Shown here: positions 1 through 12,800 of the stretch, in pieces
Numbering within the stretch: position 1 is the first letter of the stretch
How the letters are laid out: every line of letters starts with the position of its first letter
Origin: Apteryx mantelli
Taxonomy: Eukaryota > Chordata > Aves > Apterygiformes > Apterygidae
Direction of reading: 5' to 3'
Length of the DNA: 64,000 nucleotides
Assembly: GCF_036417845.1 (NCBI RefSeq)
Contig: NC_089979.1
Coordinates: forward strand, 7,679,424-7,743,423
The notes under the pieces: generated by a model
Database searches by the model: none
Told to the model about the DNA's origin: nothing
Seen by the model: only the letters and a program-made list of their open reading frames with translations
Position numbers and translations under genes: made by a program

Positions 1-2201
1 GGAGGCAGCAAGGCACTAAGTAGGATTGCAACCCTGGACTTGAGGAGAGCCAACTTTGGCCTCTTGAGGGACCTACTTGGAGGAATCCCATGGGTTAGGG
101 CCCTAGAAGGAAGGGACGTTCAAGAGAGCTGGTTAATATTCAAACATCACTTCCTCCAAGCTCAAGAGCGGTGCATCCCTATGAGTAGGAAGTCAAGGAA
201 AGGAGGTAGGAGACCTGCATGGATGAGCAAGGAGCTCCTGGCAAAACTCAGCCAGAAGGAAGTGTACAGAAAGTGGAAAGGGGGACAGGCCACTTGGGAG
301 GAATAGAGGAACGTTGTCAGAGTATGCAGGGATGCGATGAGGAAGGCTAAGGCCTGTTTGGAATTAAATCTGGCAAGAGATGTCAAGGACAACAAGAAGG
401 GCTTCTTCAAACACATCAGTAACAAAAGGAAGACTAGGGACAATGTGGGCCCGTTGCTGAATGGGGTGGGTGCCCTGGTGACAAAGGATGCAGAGAAGGC
501 AGAGTTACTGAATGGCTTCCTACCTTCAGTCTTTACTGGTAAGACCAGTCCTCAGTAATCCTAGACCCTGGAGACAAGAAAGTCTGGAGAAAGGAAGACT
601 TTCCCTTGGTCAAGAAGGACTGGGTCAGAGATCATTTAGGCAAACCTGACACCCACAGATCCATGGGCCCCGATGGGATGCACCCATGGGTTCTGAGGGA
701 GCTGGCAGACATCATTGCTAGGCCACTCCCCGTCATCTTTGAAAGGTCATGGAGAACAGGAGAGGTGCCTGAGGACTGGAAGAAATCCAGTGTCACCCCA
801 GTCTTCAAAAAGGGCAAGAAGGAGGACCCAGGCAACTACAGGCCAGTCAGCCTCACCTGCATCCCTGGAAAGGTGACGGAGCAGCTCATCCTGGAGGCCA
901 TCTCCAAGCACGTGGAGGAAAAGAAGGTGATCAGGAGTAGTCAGCACGGATTCACCAAGGGTAAATCATGCCTAACCAATCTTATAGCCTTCTATGATGG
1001 AATGATTGACTGGGTAGATGAGGAGAGAGCAGTGGATGTTGTCTCCCTTGACTTCAGCAAGGCTTTCGGCACTGTCTCCCATAACATCCTCATAGGGAAG
1101 CTCAGGAAGTGTGGGCTGGCTGAGTGGACAGTGAGGTGGATTGAGGACTGGCTGAATGGCAGAGCTCAGAGGGTTGTGATCAGCGGCGCAGAGTCTAGTT
1201 GGAGGCCTGTAGCTAGCGGTGTCCCCCAGGGGTCGGTACTGGGTCCAGTCTTGTTCAACTTCTTCATCAGTGACCTGGATGAAGGCACAGAGTGCACCCT
1301 CAGCAAGTTTGCTGACGATACCAAACTGGGAGGAGTGGCCGATACACCAGAGGGCTGTGCTGCCATTCAGAGAGAGCTGGACAGGCTGGAGAGGTGGGCG
1401 GAGAGGAACCTCCTGAAGTTCAACAAAGGCAAGTGCAGGGTCCTGCACCTGGGGAGGAATAACCCCAGTCACCAGGACAGGTTGGGGGTTGACCTGCTGG
1501 AAAGCAGCTCTGCGGAGAAGGACCTGGGAGTGCTGGTGGACACCAAGTTAAGCATGAGGCAGCAATGTGCCCTTGTGGCCAAGAAGGCCAATGGTCTGCT
1601 GGGGTGCATGAGGAAGAGTGTTGCCAGCAGGTGGAGGGAGGTGATCCTGCCCCTCTCCTCAGCCCTGCTGAGGCCACATCTGGAGTGCTGTGTCCAGTTC
1701 TGGGCTCCCCAGTCCAAGAGGGATGTGGCACTACTGGAGCAAGTCCAGCGAAGGGCGACAAAGATGATGAGGGGACTGGAACATCTCTCTTATGAGGAAA
1801 GGCTGAGAGAGCTGGGCCTGTTTAGCCTGGAGAAGAGAAGGCTGAGAGGAGATCTTATCAATGTGTACAAGTATCTGAAGGGAGGGTGTCAAGAGGATGG
1901 GACCAGACTCTTTTCAGTGGTGCCCAGCGACAGGACACGAGGCAACGGGCACAAACTGAAACGCAGACAGTTCCACCTGAACATGAGGAAAAACTTTTTC
2001 CCTGTGAGGGTGACAGAGCACTGGAACAGGTTGCCCAGAGAGGTTGTGGAGTCTCCTTTCTTGGAGATATTCAAAACCCACCTGGACACAATCCTGTGCA
2101 ACGTGCTCTAGGTGCCCCTGCTTGAGCAGGGGGGTTGGACTAGATGATCTCCAGAGCTCCCTTCCAACCGCAACCATTCTGTGATTCTGTGTTATTCTGT
2201 G
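1..2201 (+). mobile_element. CR1 LINE copy A, cut by window start
   Basis: This is a chicken-repeat-1 type non-LTR retrotransposon. It starts inside the ORF2 linker downstream of the endonuclease domain because the window begins there. The element then runs through the reverse transcriptase and a short 3' UTR. It ends in octamers (ATTCTGTG, ATTCTGTG, then TTATTCTGTG) at about 2172-2201, the hallmark CR1 terminus used instead of poly-A. Sequence past 2202 is unrelated AT-rich DNA. The copy is young-looking, since it is almost co-linear with copies B-E in this window. Its 5' extent is unknown. Confidence 0.95.
40..2111 (+). pseudogene. CR1 ORF2 (copy A), reverse transcriptase with three breaks
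   Basis: This is the ORF2 polyprotein remnant of copy A. Three open pieces are visible: 40-306 and 337-558 (linker between endonuclease and RT) and 606-2111 (RT to C-terminus, 501 codons counted from an internal Met). RT signatures are present: LDFSKAF (motif A), [10 protein letters not shown] (motif B) and FADD at 1308-1319 (motif C, catalytic Asp pair). The breaks are a TAG at 304-306, where the intact copy at 33.0 kb has a Tyr codon, a TAA at 556-558, and the frame change into the RT frame shared by every CR1 here. The second Asp after SKAF is Gly in this copy. In CR1 the RT copies element RNA at a nicked target. This copy cannot make a full-length protein. Confidence 0.9.
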
Positions 2202-2489
2202 ACAGCTGGGCATTTGATAGTTTTTGCACATGTATACGTCTCTAGTGACAACTGGTTACGATGCTAGGCTTGAAGCCCTGGCAGGTTTCTGAGCAGAGTG
2301 AATGAAAGCAAGAGTCTTGGATTTTGTATATGTGTGTTGTTTGGGTTTTTTTGTTTGTTTGTTTGTTTTTAGCTAGACAGCAGTATGATCTGCCAAAGAA
2401 GATACAGACGTTTCCTCCATTTTTTTGGAGAAACAGAATAGAGAACAGGTACAGGTATGACACAGGTAGGGTGGATCCTGCTGTTAGGG

Positions 2490-2556
2490 AAGCTGCATGG
2501 TCTAGGTGACTTCTTGAAGGTCCCCTCCAGCTCAAATTTTCTATTTTGACTATTAA
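2490..2556 (+). mobile_element. Old CR1 3' tail remnant
   Basis: The stretch TGGTCTAGGTGACTTCTTGA followed by AGGTCCCCTCCAGCTC is a diverged form of the CR1 3' UTR line 'ggactagatgatct...ggtcccttccaac', seen intact at 2140-2170. It ends in a degraded ATTTTCTATTTTG instead of clean octamers. It is much older than copy A. The remainder of that element cannot be recognised upstream. Confidence 0.5.
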
Positions 2557-5500
2557 GAGAATGAGAAGCAGGAGGAAGAGCTTCATTTCTGCTAGAACAG
2601 AATAAATTGTTTTGAGAAAAAAAGTGAATATTAGAGATAAGGACTGGAACAGGCCTAAGTCAAGGGTAAGCTCTATGGGTGCAGATTACAGGCTGGATTT
2701 ATTTATTTGTTTATTTTTCTGTGAAGATCCCTACAAAGGTAACCCATAAGAGGCAGTTTCCAATCATTGGTGACTCGTAATAAGAAAGTCTTTGGAAAAA
2801 CTAGACTTAATAGAATTCTGCTTTCTTTTAGAAAGGCACAGTATTATTCATGAAGCATTCATTTGGCGTTAATGGAATTTGCACAAATGACATTCAAGAG
2901 AAAGCAAACCCCAAAAATCCAAAAAAGAAAACTTTTAAACAATGAATATTTTTGAAATTGTTTTGGCTGCTCCTTGTAAAATTATGCCTACATGCAGATG
3001 ATCTGAGCTATAAAAACAAAATTGTTCTGCTCTGACACCTACCAACACTCCCACTGCTAGTAATCATTTCAAGTTATTGGCATCCATACGCTTGCAGGGG
3101 GAATGGAGGGAGAGCAGTTTGCTTCAGGTCAGCCTATCATTGTGAATTCCCTTTAAAACACTTCCCCGAAGAAAATTAGTTGATACTTAAGACCAAACCA
3201 TTCCACTGTTAAAATGAGACATTCATTGCAATTAGATATCCTTGGAGATAATTTCTTTCTTTTTTAACATGCAATTTTTTTGACATGGAAATTATTTCTT
3301 AGATGCCCTTGAACATTTCTGAAGAAGGTTCTTTGCAAGAGTGTTTTAATTGTAAGTGGAGGGATCCATGCAGAGACGGTAGCTCTTCACCCGCCAACTA
3401 AGCACAGCCTATTGTTGCTGCAGATACAAACATTTTTTCCTTTGCTCTCTGAACTACCACAATTCCACTGTAACTATTCAAGTCTCTTACAAAAGAATTA
3501 AATTTCATTTGAAAGCAGAGAAAATGCTAAAGGAGCTAGTGCATCATCTTTCTGCTTCATTTCAACATCTTCCTTTTCTTTTAGCTATCTTTTATTTCCA
3601 GTTTTTAAGTTTGGTTGAAAAGTAAGCATTTGGTGCTGTAAACATGTTTATTTTCTATCTACATAACATGGTAAGCTTGATGTATTGCTTTATATAAATG
3701 TTACAGATTAAACCTGCTCTTAATATTTATAGGGATTTTAAACCTGATATTAATATAGCACTGCTGTCCTTAAAGGTATAACAAAGCACAATCCTCGAGG
3801 GAAAAGCTATGAAATAAATATTTTTTGAGATAACACATTTCTTCACTTTGCATAAATTTAACACCGTGCTCTCTGTACAATATGTGATCATTTTCCTAAC
3901 TTCCCATAGACATAAATAGCTCTGGTGAGATGTCATGAAAGCAACAGAAGCTTTGGAAAACACCACGCATTAGAGATGCTGAATTTAATTTTCAACTTTT
4001 GTTTTGGATGACCTACTTATTCTTCAAAAGCCTTGCCATGTCATGATGCAGAGTGGGGCTGTAGGAACTGTCAGGCTATATTTAGCCACATACTAAACGT
4101 CAGCAGTAAACACCAAAGAAACAATATTCATGGAAGCCTTGAGGTGTCTAAACAAAATTAATGGGATGGTGTGGTCACCTCATTCAGTAGAAGAGTTTGT
4201 ATGGTCTGCTGGTGGTTCTACCTGCAGGTACCGGGACCGAGATTGCTGTTATAGGTTGATAGGTATGGAGAGAACAGGTGCTCTACAGAGCTGACCTCTT
4301 GGAGATCCTGTGATTTCTTACCTGGAACAGCAGAACTCTCCTTTATTTTTTAAGCTGTTTCTAATGTTACCAAATGCCATCATGGCTTGGGCATGTGCTA
4401 AATGGAAATGCAAAATGCACAAGAGGAAAATTGCTAGGCAAAGCAGAAAAAAAAAAAAGTCATCGGCTAAATTTATTGAAGTTCATCCTCTCCATATGCA
4501 TTACCAACCATTATTACATTCACTCTCTCTCCTCTTCACTTTGCACTTCCGAGTGCTATTCTGCCACAGATTCAGAGAGTCCTGGAAGATTTACTTCTTG
4601 TAAATCATCTCCTTGCTTTTTCAGCAGCTTCCTACACTTTTTTGGGTTGTCCCTTCATCTAGCCAGCTACTGGCCTAACCTTAGAGCAGCTGAAGTTGTG
4701 GGCTCCTTCGGACTTGCTGGCTGAGCCTAGACATTGCAACAGTTCAAGCACACTCTGTTACCTCACTCAGTTAACTTTTCTGAAAGTGAAGTTACAAGGA
4801 TTATTTCTTTGGCTCTCCAAGGCCAGGCTCAACATGATATAAGCTGAGGTCCATCTGAAGGATGGGAACAGTTTCCCAATATTGTTTTGAATCCATGATC
4901 TATACCTGATTGCCTCATCTATACCTTTTTTCAGTACTTTCCCCAAATCCTCCCAATTTCCTGTCAATCTCTTTCTCCTCATGAGAAAACATGATCCTGT
5001 GTCCAAGGCAGCAGTCTCCATCGCTCCCACGAATAGCAGTCTTTCTCTTCTGTATTCCTAGTTAACCAGGAATCGTCCATGGTTAACAATCTTTTAGCTA
5101 GGCTAGATAAGGATAATTAAAGTCCTGTACTATTAGAAATTATATACTCGAAGTGTCTGAGGCTGTGACAGTGAACAGAGAACTACAGGCTAATGGATTC
5201 TTCTCTCCATCACATCTTGTGTCTATGTTACTAAAGGCCTGGAGTTTTAATTTAACGTTCCTTTAGACAAATTGATCGGGCAGCTAGAGAATGCTTGTAT
5301 GACAAATTTTTGGTTCCTAGTCTCAGTATTTCAGCTTTGAAGGGTAAAGAGTCTGTGCAGGTGCAGATTCAAGGCTTCAGGATAGTAAACAAGTATAAAA
5401 GAACAAAGGCTGAGCTCTCCACATGCAGGCAAGAAAAGTTGTACCAAGTATCACATGATGAATCACTATCCCTTGAATGGCAACTGGAGCGTAGAGCTGA

Positions 5501-7832
5501 CGTCTAATTACATGACTGTAGTTGATAACTGGTGTCTATTTTGGTAAAATTAAAATGGAATGCATTATTATTCAATATCAGTAATAAACTTGTACTGATT
5601 TAGGAATTAATGATTGCCTTGCACAGTTTGTTTTCCTTTGCTTTACCAAGGGTTTGGCATTCAGCCAGACTTCGGTGCCTGACTTCAATCGTCAGTTCAG
5701 TTTTCATGGTCAAGCAGGTCCAGCTGTTCCATTTTCAGGTCATACCTAGGATGCGATGATCCAAGCAAACATAAAGGCTTTCAGGAACGGAGAGGGAAAA
5801 GTTAGAGTGAGAGAAGTGTCATAACATGTAAGCTTAATTTCAGTAGCATTGATAAATTTCTAAATTCTTAAGGTTGTAACATTAAATAAACCCATCTTAG
5901 AGGGTATAATCAGCATACACTTGATTAAGTATTTTAATATATGAATTAGCCTTATCATCAAAGAATTTGCTCAAATTCACAAAGTGGAGATGACTCAGGT
6001 TATCTCTATGGAAGGAAACAGTGGATTTGGGCTGCTGGAGTAGCACTTCCTTGTCTGACTGCATTCAAAAGTAGCTGGAGTGTAACAAAAAAGCTCAAGT
6101 GAAAAATTTCAAAGGTAATGGTTCATCCAGGGTTACTATGTTTCACTAGTAAAAGTAGCTTAAGTCATTTTTTAAAGTTTTACTTTGGTGAATGAAGAAA
6201 AAATTCATTAATTCTGAAAGAGCTTCCTGAAAACATGATGTGAAACCACACGTGAAATGCTCAACAAGGAATGGCATAGATCTGAAATAACTTTTTTTCA
6301 GATAGTAATGAGCCCTGTAGTGAATAAAGGATTTGTTTACTCATCTGGTTGGGAAAAATTGGTTGTTGGGGAGAATTCCCACTTGTGGAAGAAATAGCAT
6401 TTTTTTATAACCTTACTTAATGAAACCTCCAGATGAAATACATATTTTGGTTTATCCTGATGTGTCCCTTTTTATTTGGATAAAACTGTTAATAAAATGT
6501 ACTGCAAATTTACAAATAAGTATTCTTCTTAAAATCCTTTTTTCAGTGATTTATGAATTAATAACATGGAGCTTAAACAGTAGGTATGGAGCTAGGTGAA
6601 GTATGTTTATTTCTGTTTTGACACTGAATTTAAAAATTGTGAAAAAGTATTCTGACTCAAAATGAAAAAGAAATGTGATCATCTTGGGTCTTGGCAAAAG
6701 AAAATGATATCTAAACTCATTTTCTTTCAATCTAAAACATTTAAAATATATACTGCCTCTTATATGCTCCAAAACTTTTTTCCAGGTGTACTAGTTTGTA
6801 TAACAAAATAATTATTTCTTATAAAATTTTGCAGACTACCTCATTAAATCATTATTATGAAAAAAATATACCTGGAAAATAACACTTTGCATTTTATGAT
6901 GTAAGACGTGTAATACATTCTTTAAAAGAAAAAAAAGAAAAATGTACAAAACTCAACAAGCATTTGTGATTAATTCGTCTCTCTTCTCACCAAAGCCCCA
7001 GTGTTTCAGAATTTGTCAGCAAATTGCTGGTTCTATTCGAAGTGCACATTGGTATTAAAATCTGAATAGCTGCAAATCTTCAGGCTTAAGGGAGATACAC
7101 TTCGAGCTGTGCTCAAGGAGAATTTCCCTTTGGTGCCATAGCACAGCACAGCTATGGGCATTATCAGGATATAAGCTTCCCTCCCACTCTCTCCTGTGCT
7201 AGCTGCTTTCCCAGATAGGGCATGTGAAGCCACATTGCAGTTCTTATCATTTTAGGCAGATTATAATTACATTCTAAGTAAATTGACTTTACAAGTGGTA
7301 ACAACATTTAATTCAGTCCATTAATCCACCCCTAACTGTTTTTCAGTCCTACAGAAAAAAACTCTCATATGCCTCTAATATTTACACCATGATCAGCTAG
7401 ACGGCGACTACATCAGATTCCCAGGAAAAGCTCTTTCTAGAAACCCTTCGTATTAGGGATGTGCAGAAAAGCTCTTGTTCTTACACCTTACTGCAAGCAT
7501 CAACTGCATCTGTCTTCTCAGTCCTCCACACGTTAACTAGATTTTCAGAGTTAAAGAAAAAAAAAAAAAGATTCTGAGAAACTCCTGACAAAGTCTCAAA
7601 GCAAAAATTATCTTTTTATCCTGAAAGTAAGAAGTCACCATAAATTGTTCCTGCATGACCTTCCTCTGTAGACCAGTGATTTCCTTCAAATTAGCCCAAT
7701 CAAATAAATATGTTGTATATCCATATTTTCATATTCAGAGATCTTGGTGGCAGAAGGGGTGACACTGAGACATCTAAAGGTTCCTGGTAAACTTCAGAAA
7801 CCACTGCTTGGAGCCCTTACCCTGACGATGGC

Positions 7833-7858
7833 AAAAAAAAAAAAAAAAAAAAAAAAAA
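7833..7858. repeat. Poly-A tract (26 A)
   Basis: An uninterrupted run of 26 A on the + strand, directly read. No CR1 or SINE body is recognisable immediately upstream, and no processed-pseudogene reading frame precedes it. It is treated as a simple homopolymer repeat. Confidence 0.9.
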
Positions 7859-8149
7859 GACATATTCCCTGGTTCCTGCTTCCCTCTTATGGGTACATTG
7901 CCCATTAAAACAAACAAATTTTTTTTTTTTAAGACTGAGGACGTGGCAGAGACTGATTTGGAGAGGAAGAACTTTGAACACAGGACAGCATGCATATAGG
8001 AAGACCAAGAAAAATGTTTCTCCCTGCACTGTGCACGAGGCAGCTACTTGCCCCATTTTCTCACCACTGTGTGAACACTCAGTGAGCAAATATCCCTTTC
8101 ACGTTCTGCTCTCTGCTTCCCCTCCTCACAGTGCTCCTCCCAGCATTTG

Positions 8150-8530
8150 TCGCTCCCCTTCCCCCTTTCTGTAGTGACTTCAGCTCTGCGGATGTCCCAG
8201 CGAAGGGAGGTCCTTCTGCCCCAGTGCCTTAAGGCTGCCCCACACCTTCCTCTCGTTGCAGTTTCCGGCAGGCACCAGGGACTCGGGCTAGCCCCGGGAG
8301 TCGCAGCAGTCCCAGGGTCCTGTGTAGGGGCATGTGTCCCTCTCTGCCACCCTGCAGGTGACCTCTGGCCCCTGGGAGCTGCATTTCTGCCTGGACTGCA
8401 GAGCTCCCCGCAGGGCCCTGCGCGGGCCACCCGGCTTTCTGCAGCAGAGCCAAGCTCAGTCGAGGAAGCTGTGCAGAAGGGCTTAACGGCAATGCAGACC
8501 CTCTTGCCCATGCACCGTAAAACCATCTCT
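8150..8530. other. Local GC-rich patch, function unknown
   Basis: About 380 bp are clearly richer in G+C than the flanks. They carry overlapping open frames on both strands (for example 8147-8566 + and 8044-8526 -). The encoded peptides are low-complexity Ala/Pro/Leu/Arg strings with no motif I recognise, as expected from GC-rich DNA lacking stop codons. It could be an unrecognised repeat, an isolated CpG-containing regulatory patch or a pseudogene remnant. Confidence 0.35.
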
Positions 8531-9577
8531 TTGCACTGCAGAACAACCTCTTTCTCTTATAGCTAAGCTCCACTCCCTAACTTTGGCTGTGATTATAACT
8601 AACTTCCCTGTTCGTCCTTTGGTCATACAATAAGGATAGCTACACTCCCTTACACTCCCTTCACGTAACCCAGAGTTACTCCACCACTTCAGCATCTCCT
8701 CGGTTCTTCCCTTTGGGACACAATTAGTGTCCTGAAACCCAAATTCAAGGTAGATACCTATTGTGAAAATAACGCCATAAATGGCTGTATTCACTTGATA
8801 GGGGATAATGGGAGGGGAGAGGATGAAAGACAGGTTTCCTAATATACTTGTGGAAACTTTTCCCACACTATTTTTATTTTTAGAAAATGTTTGTGCCAAA
8901 ACCACCAGTGTCACTTAGGTAAATTAAGCCAACCATTCTCTCTTTCTTTCAGGTGTATCAATAAATGGTGGAAGCAGTTCATCATGTCTTTTTGTTGTGG
9001 TTCTTGCACAGAGAGAGAGACTTAGTCTCCATTACAAAGTTCTGCTGGCATTGGTTAGGTATCAAAAACCATGAAAGAATCTCAGAGCCTTCCTGTCCAA
9101 CCCCTTGGGTTAGCACAGCATTGAGGAAGAAGAGCGATCTGTGTTGGTCCGATGTATGGCACAGGAGATGCAGCACACCTCAACTAGCAGAGAGTTCCCA
9201 CCTATCAGTAGATGTTGCACCACCAAGAGAGGCTCTGCTGAGACCACAGTCCTGGCAAGACGTCTCTAGGAGGATATACCTTTAGAAAAGAAAAGAAAGA
9301 AAAAAAAAGGAAAAAAAAAACAGAAAAAAATAGGATCGGGTTTTCTTCCAAAGATATGCAAATTTTTTAATGAATGGAGGAGAAGAAAAGTATCATTGAA
9401 ATACACATGAGGAGCACCAGGAAGGCCTTTCAAAGAGCCAGAAATCCTACTGATTTTATCAGAAACCTCAGTATTGGCTTGAAAGTGCTTATTTTCCTAT
9501 CTAGATGATTTCACACAGCCTTGTGGTATTAGAGAATGGCAACTGTTATTTATTAACAAACTTAATGACCATTGGGC

Positions 9578-9591
9578 ATTTGCATGCAAAT
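9578..9591. promoter_or_regulatory. Palindromic double POU octamer site
   Basis: ATTTGCATGCAAAT is a perfect 14-bp palindrome. It contains the POU octamer ATGCAAAT on both strands with a 2-bp overlap. Octamer elements bind OCT/POU-domain factors in vertebrates. The surrounding 9.5-10.4 kb has the look of a non-coding regulatory element (several homeobox- and SOX-like motifs, few stop-free frames). Regulatory activity is inferred from the motif only. Confidence 0.35.
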
Positions 9592-9860
9592 CATTCATAG
9601 TTCTTTGTGGATCAGGAAGGACCAACATATGGGGAAGAAAGAGTTAAATAAAAGCATGAAATTAAGTAACAGATTGCTATAGGGCTGACTAGTGAAAGCT
9701 TGCCTTCATATTTCTATCAATCAGGGCAAGACAGATAAAGTACATTTTTACTGGATCAACAATTGCTGTAAAAGGCACTAAAGGTCAAAATGGATAAATA
9801 TCAAGCCATACAAAGCCCATCTGTAGCTAAAGGCAATTTGGAAGATTGTGCTGTTTTTAT

Positions 9861-9874
9861 CACAATCCATTGTG
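9861..9874. promoter_or_regulatory. Inverted SOX-like site pair
   Basis: CACAATCCATTGTG is an inverted repeat of the SOX-type core (ATTGTG/CACAAT) separated by 2 bp. This resembles the paired arrangement described for SOX dimer sites. It lies about 270 bp from the double octamer at 9578. The combination is typical of developmental enhancers, but binding is not shown by the sequence itself. Confidence 0.35.
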
Positions 9875-9875
9875 T

Positions 9876-12800
9876 AAGAGCTGCTACAAACACATCACAC
9901 AGCTGCTGTAGAAATCATACATTGAAGCACTGCCTTCCTAGCTATTAATAATACTTCAACAAGTATCCTTCTGTATCATATCAGTGGCTTTTAACCATAA
10001 ATATTTCATAAATATTTCTAGAGTTGGTTGAATTAGACTTCTAATGATTTCTCCATTAAATGTGGCCTGATCAATTTTTACATCATTGCCTGAGGAATGA
10101 AATCAAACAAATGTCATGCTGCACTTGCATTTCCTCTATGGATTTTTGAGGTATCCCTTTAAAAATATATTTTTGTTTGACAGCAGAGATGTCTATTTGA
10201 CAACCTGCTTTACAAAATTAGAGTAGCTTTCAAGTAAGGTAGTTAGGCTGGGTGATCTGTGTACCGCTTCACTATTATTTGAGGTTTCAGCTCACATCCC
10301 AGTCACATGGGGCAATTTGTCATTATCTCTGCTAATGACTATGTGAGTCTGGATCAAACTGAGTAGCTGATATATAAATATGTTGATTTCTGGCAAGCTA
10401 CTGACAAAGAACATGATTTTAATATTTGTCATTAAAAAAGTGACATGACATCCTAAATATTACAAGCTTAAAGCAACATGGAACTCTGGAAGGCGAGACA
10501 TAGCGCTTATCAAAGGTATCATTTCACACTTAATTTGTGAGCACAAGACAAGTGAGCTACCACAGTGAGCCGGGCTAAAGGCCCTCCAGTCCAGTATCGT
10601 GTCTCTTAGCCTGGTAAGTAGTTGCTGCTTAGAGAAAGGCAATGACCACTGTTGAAGTTAATTGGGATAGCTGAATATTACATGTTCATCTATTAAATGA
10701 GGTATTGAGAGTCATTTTAACTTGAAAAATGAAGAGATTTGCTAAGCTACATTGTAATAGAAGCTCAGGAAAGGTAGGACTGAGACAAAGAAAAAGAGAA
10801 AAATACATCGAGCCTAGCTAAAAGCACCTCATTAAAGCCCCATTTCATTAGCACAGCTTGTTAAATCAGAAACTTAAGGCTTAACAAAGGTCTATGCACT
10901 GCAGCGGCTGTGGTCCTGGAGGGTTCTAGGTAGAGCATCAATTGAATTATCCTGACAAGCAACAGAGACAGGTCTAACAGCTTTCTCATTGAGGTGACAG
11001 ATACTTTCGTTGGTGCACACTGAAAAGAGAGCAGGTAGTGCAGGCAACCTTTTTCAAGTCTTGCTAAACCACTAAACATGGCCAGGGTTCAGCACACCTG
11101 AACAATAGCTTTGATCAATTACCATCTATTTAAAAAAATTGGTTAATCACATTGCAATGGGATCCTGCAGTGAGCTTGCGGAAGACTTCTCCCCCCTTTT
11201 GAAATGGTTCTCCTTGTGTTTAATAAAAATATTCAGTGGCCCTTTTGATTTTACATTCTTTAGGGGAGTGAGACTTTAACTTATCTCAATTTTCCCTAGA
11301 TCCAGAGAATAAGAAGTCAGAGAAGGCCATTATAAACTTTTTATCCTGCCCCATCAAAGCTCTTGCATCAGTTCCCAAACTTTCTGCCAACTGAAAGCAC
11401 ATTATTTAAGAAATAATTTCTGCTTTGTTTTAATGACATTGAGTAACCTGAAAGAAGAAAATCAGTGGTGTCAGGCAAGCCTGTATGTCTTGTATCATGT
11501 CTACATGACATCTGAGTGCTTTTTAGCACTGAAGGGACAAATGCATTGTCAGAAAAATAAGCATGGCTCATTGAAGTACATGGAATTGTATCCATCTGCA
11601 AGACTGAAGAACGTAATGTTTTATGAGCACTACCATTAGAGAAGACATTATCAGCATGGCTTCAGTGAGTGTCCACCACTTCACACAGAGGTAGAATCAA
11701 TCCAAACCTTGTACAATGTGAGGCTTGAGAAAATTTGTCCAAAGTGAGATGGCTTCAACACAGTCTCTGGTGCTGAAATACCCTTTACCATGCAAGGCAG
11801 AGAGCTCATGTTTCAGTAGATCCCAGAACCCTGGATCTCCAGGACAGATGGAGACTGTAAAAGCTCACCCACAAATACATTTTCTCCTGGTTGTGGTTCA
11901 GGTTCCTTCCTAAGAGATCTTATAGGCAGAAGACAGATATGATGCTGAATCTCCCAAGACTGGTATATATTCTAGCCATTAGGTTATGGGGTAAAAGATT
12001 AACATTCACTACCACCGTTTTGTTCAGTTCTGTTCTGTACAATAAGCCTGCTCACCTCCCAGGATGTCCTTGAAGATGGGTCTCACTGGTAACAGAGGTC
12101 GAGCTATAACAATGTCTTGACTGCAAATTTAAATAGGGAGAAAGAATTAGATAGACGATAGCTATTCAGAATGGGCAAATGGTGTCTGATCCTAGGCAAT
12201 GTTACTGCCGAAAAAGGACATGCTTAAGATTTTCAGGTCCTTCAAAGTTTGGTAAGCAACAGAGGAGCTGATAGCATAAATTCTATGATGGCAAATAAGC
12301 AGCAGTTAGGCACCTTACTCCTTCCATGGATCTAGCTATAGATTAATAAAAATAAATAAAATCAATATTTACAACTACTCACTCACATAGATGTTTATAA
12401 TATTTTACCCCTGAAAATCTGAGTTGAGTGAGGCCTGATCTGAGGACATCACATGCGCACACACACGCACACACCCCTCAAACATTTTGTACCTAGATTT
12501 TTCCTGTATTTCTAAAAGAATTCGGCATCAGCCTACATTTGTTTCAAGGTCTGACTGCTCTCATGGCTTCCATATAAATCCTGTTTCTCAGAAATATACA
12601 CACCTTGGTCTCTGTTTCACCTTGTTATAGAGCTAAACTGCAGTTAATTAGATGACTGGCATCTTAGGTAAAAAAAAAAAAAAAAAATCCCCACAGGGCT
12701 ATGGTGGGGGTTAAAGTATTTAACACAACATTCACTCAGCACAAAACGTCTGCACACCCAAACCTCTTCCATCCTGTTACATACTTCATATCCAGACTGG

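Larger units (their letters stand above)
2557..9500. other. AT-rich non-coding stretch
   Basis: No convincing exon was found. Open frames here are short (about 60-145 codons), have no recognisable domains and overlap on both strands. Visible items are a 12-bp palindrome TACCTGCAGGTA at 4219-4230, a 26-base A run at 7833-7858, a T run near 7919-7931 and A-rich sequence near 9290-9330. This is presumably intergenic or intronic DNA. Confidence 0.6.

Noticed and set aside
972..1472. Long frames antisense to CR1 RT (also 24638-25087, 38006-38413, 44154-44654 and others)
   Set aside because: They are shadows of the RT coding strand, recurring in every CR1 copy with no independent motif.
7833..7858. 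Poly-A tract as the end of a processed pseudogene or SINE
   Set aside because: No coding remnant or SINE body was found upstream. CR1, the dominant element here, does not use poly-A tails.
9080..9130. Possible CR1 3' remnant ('cagagccttcctgtccaacccc')
   Set aside because: Only a short resemblance to the CR1 3' line, with no octamer tail or neighbouring CR1 sequence.
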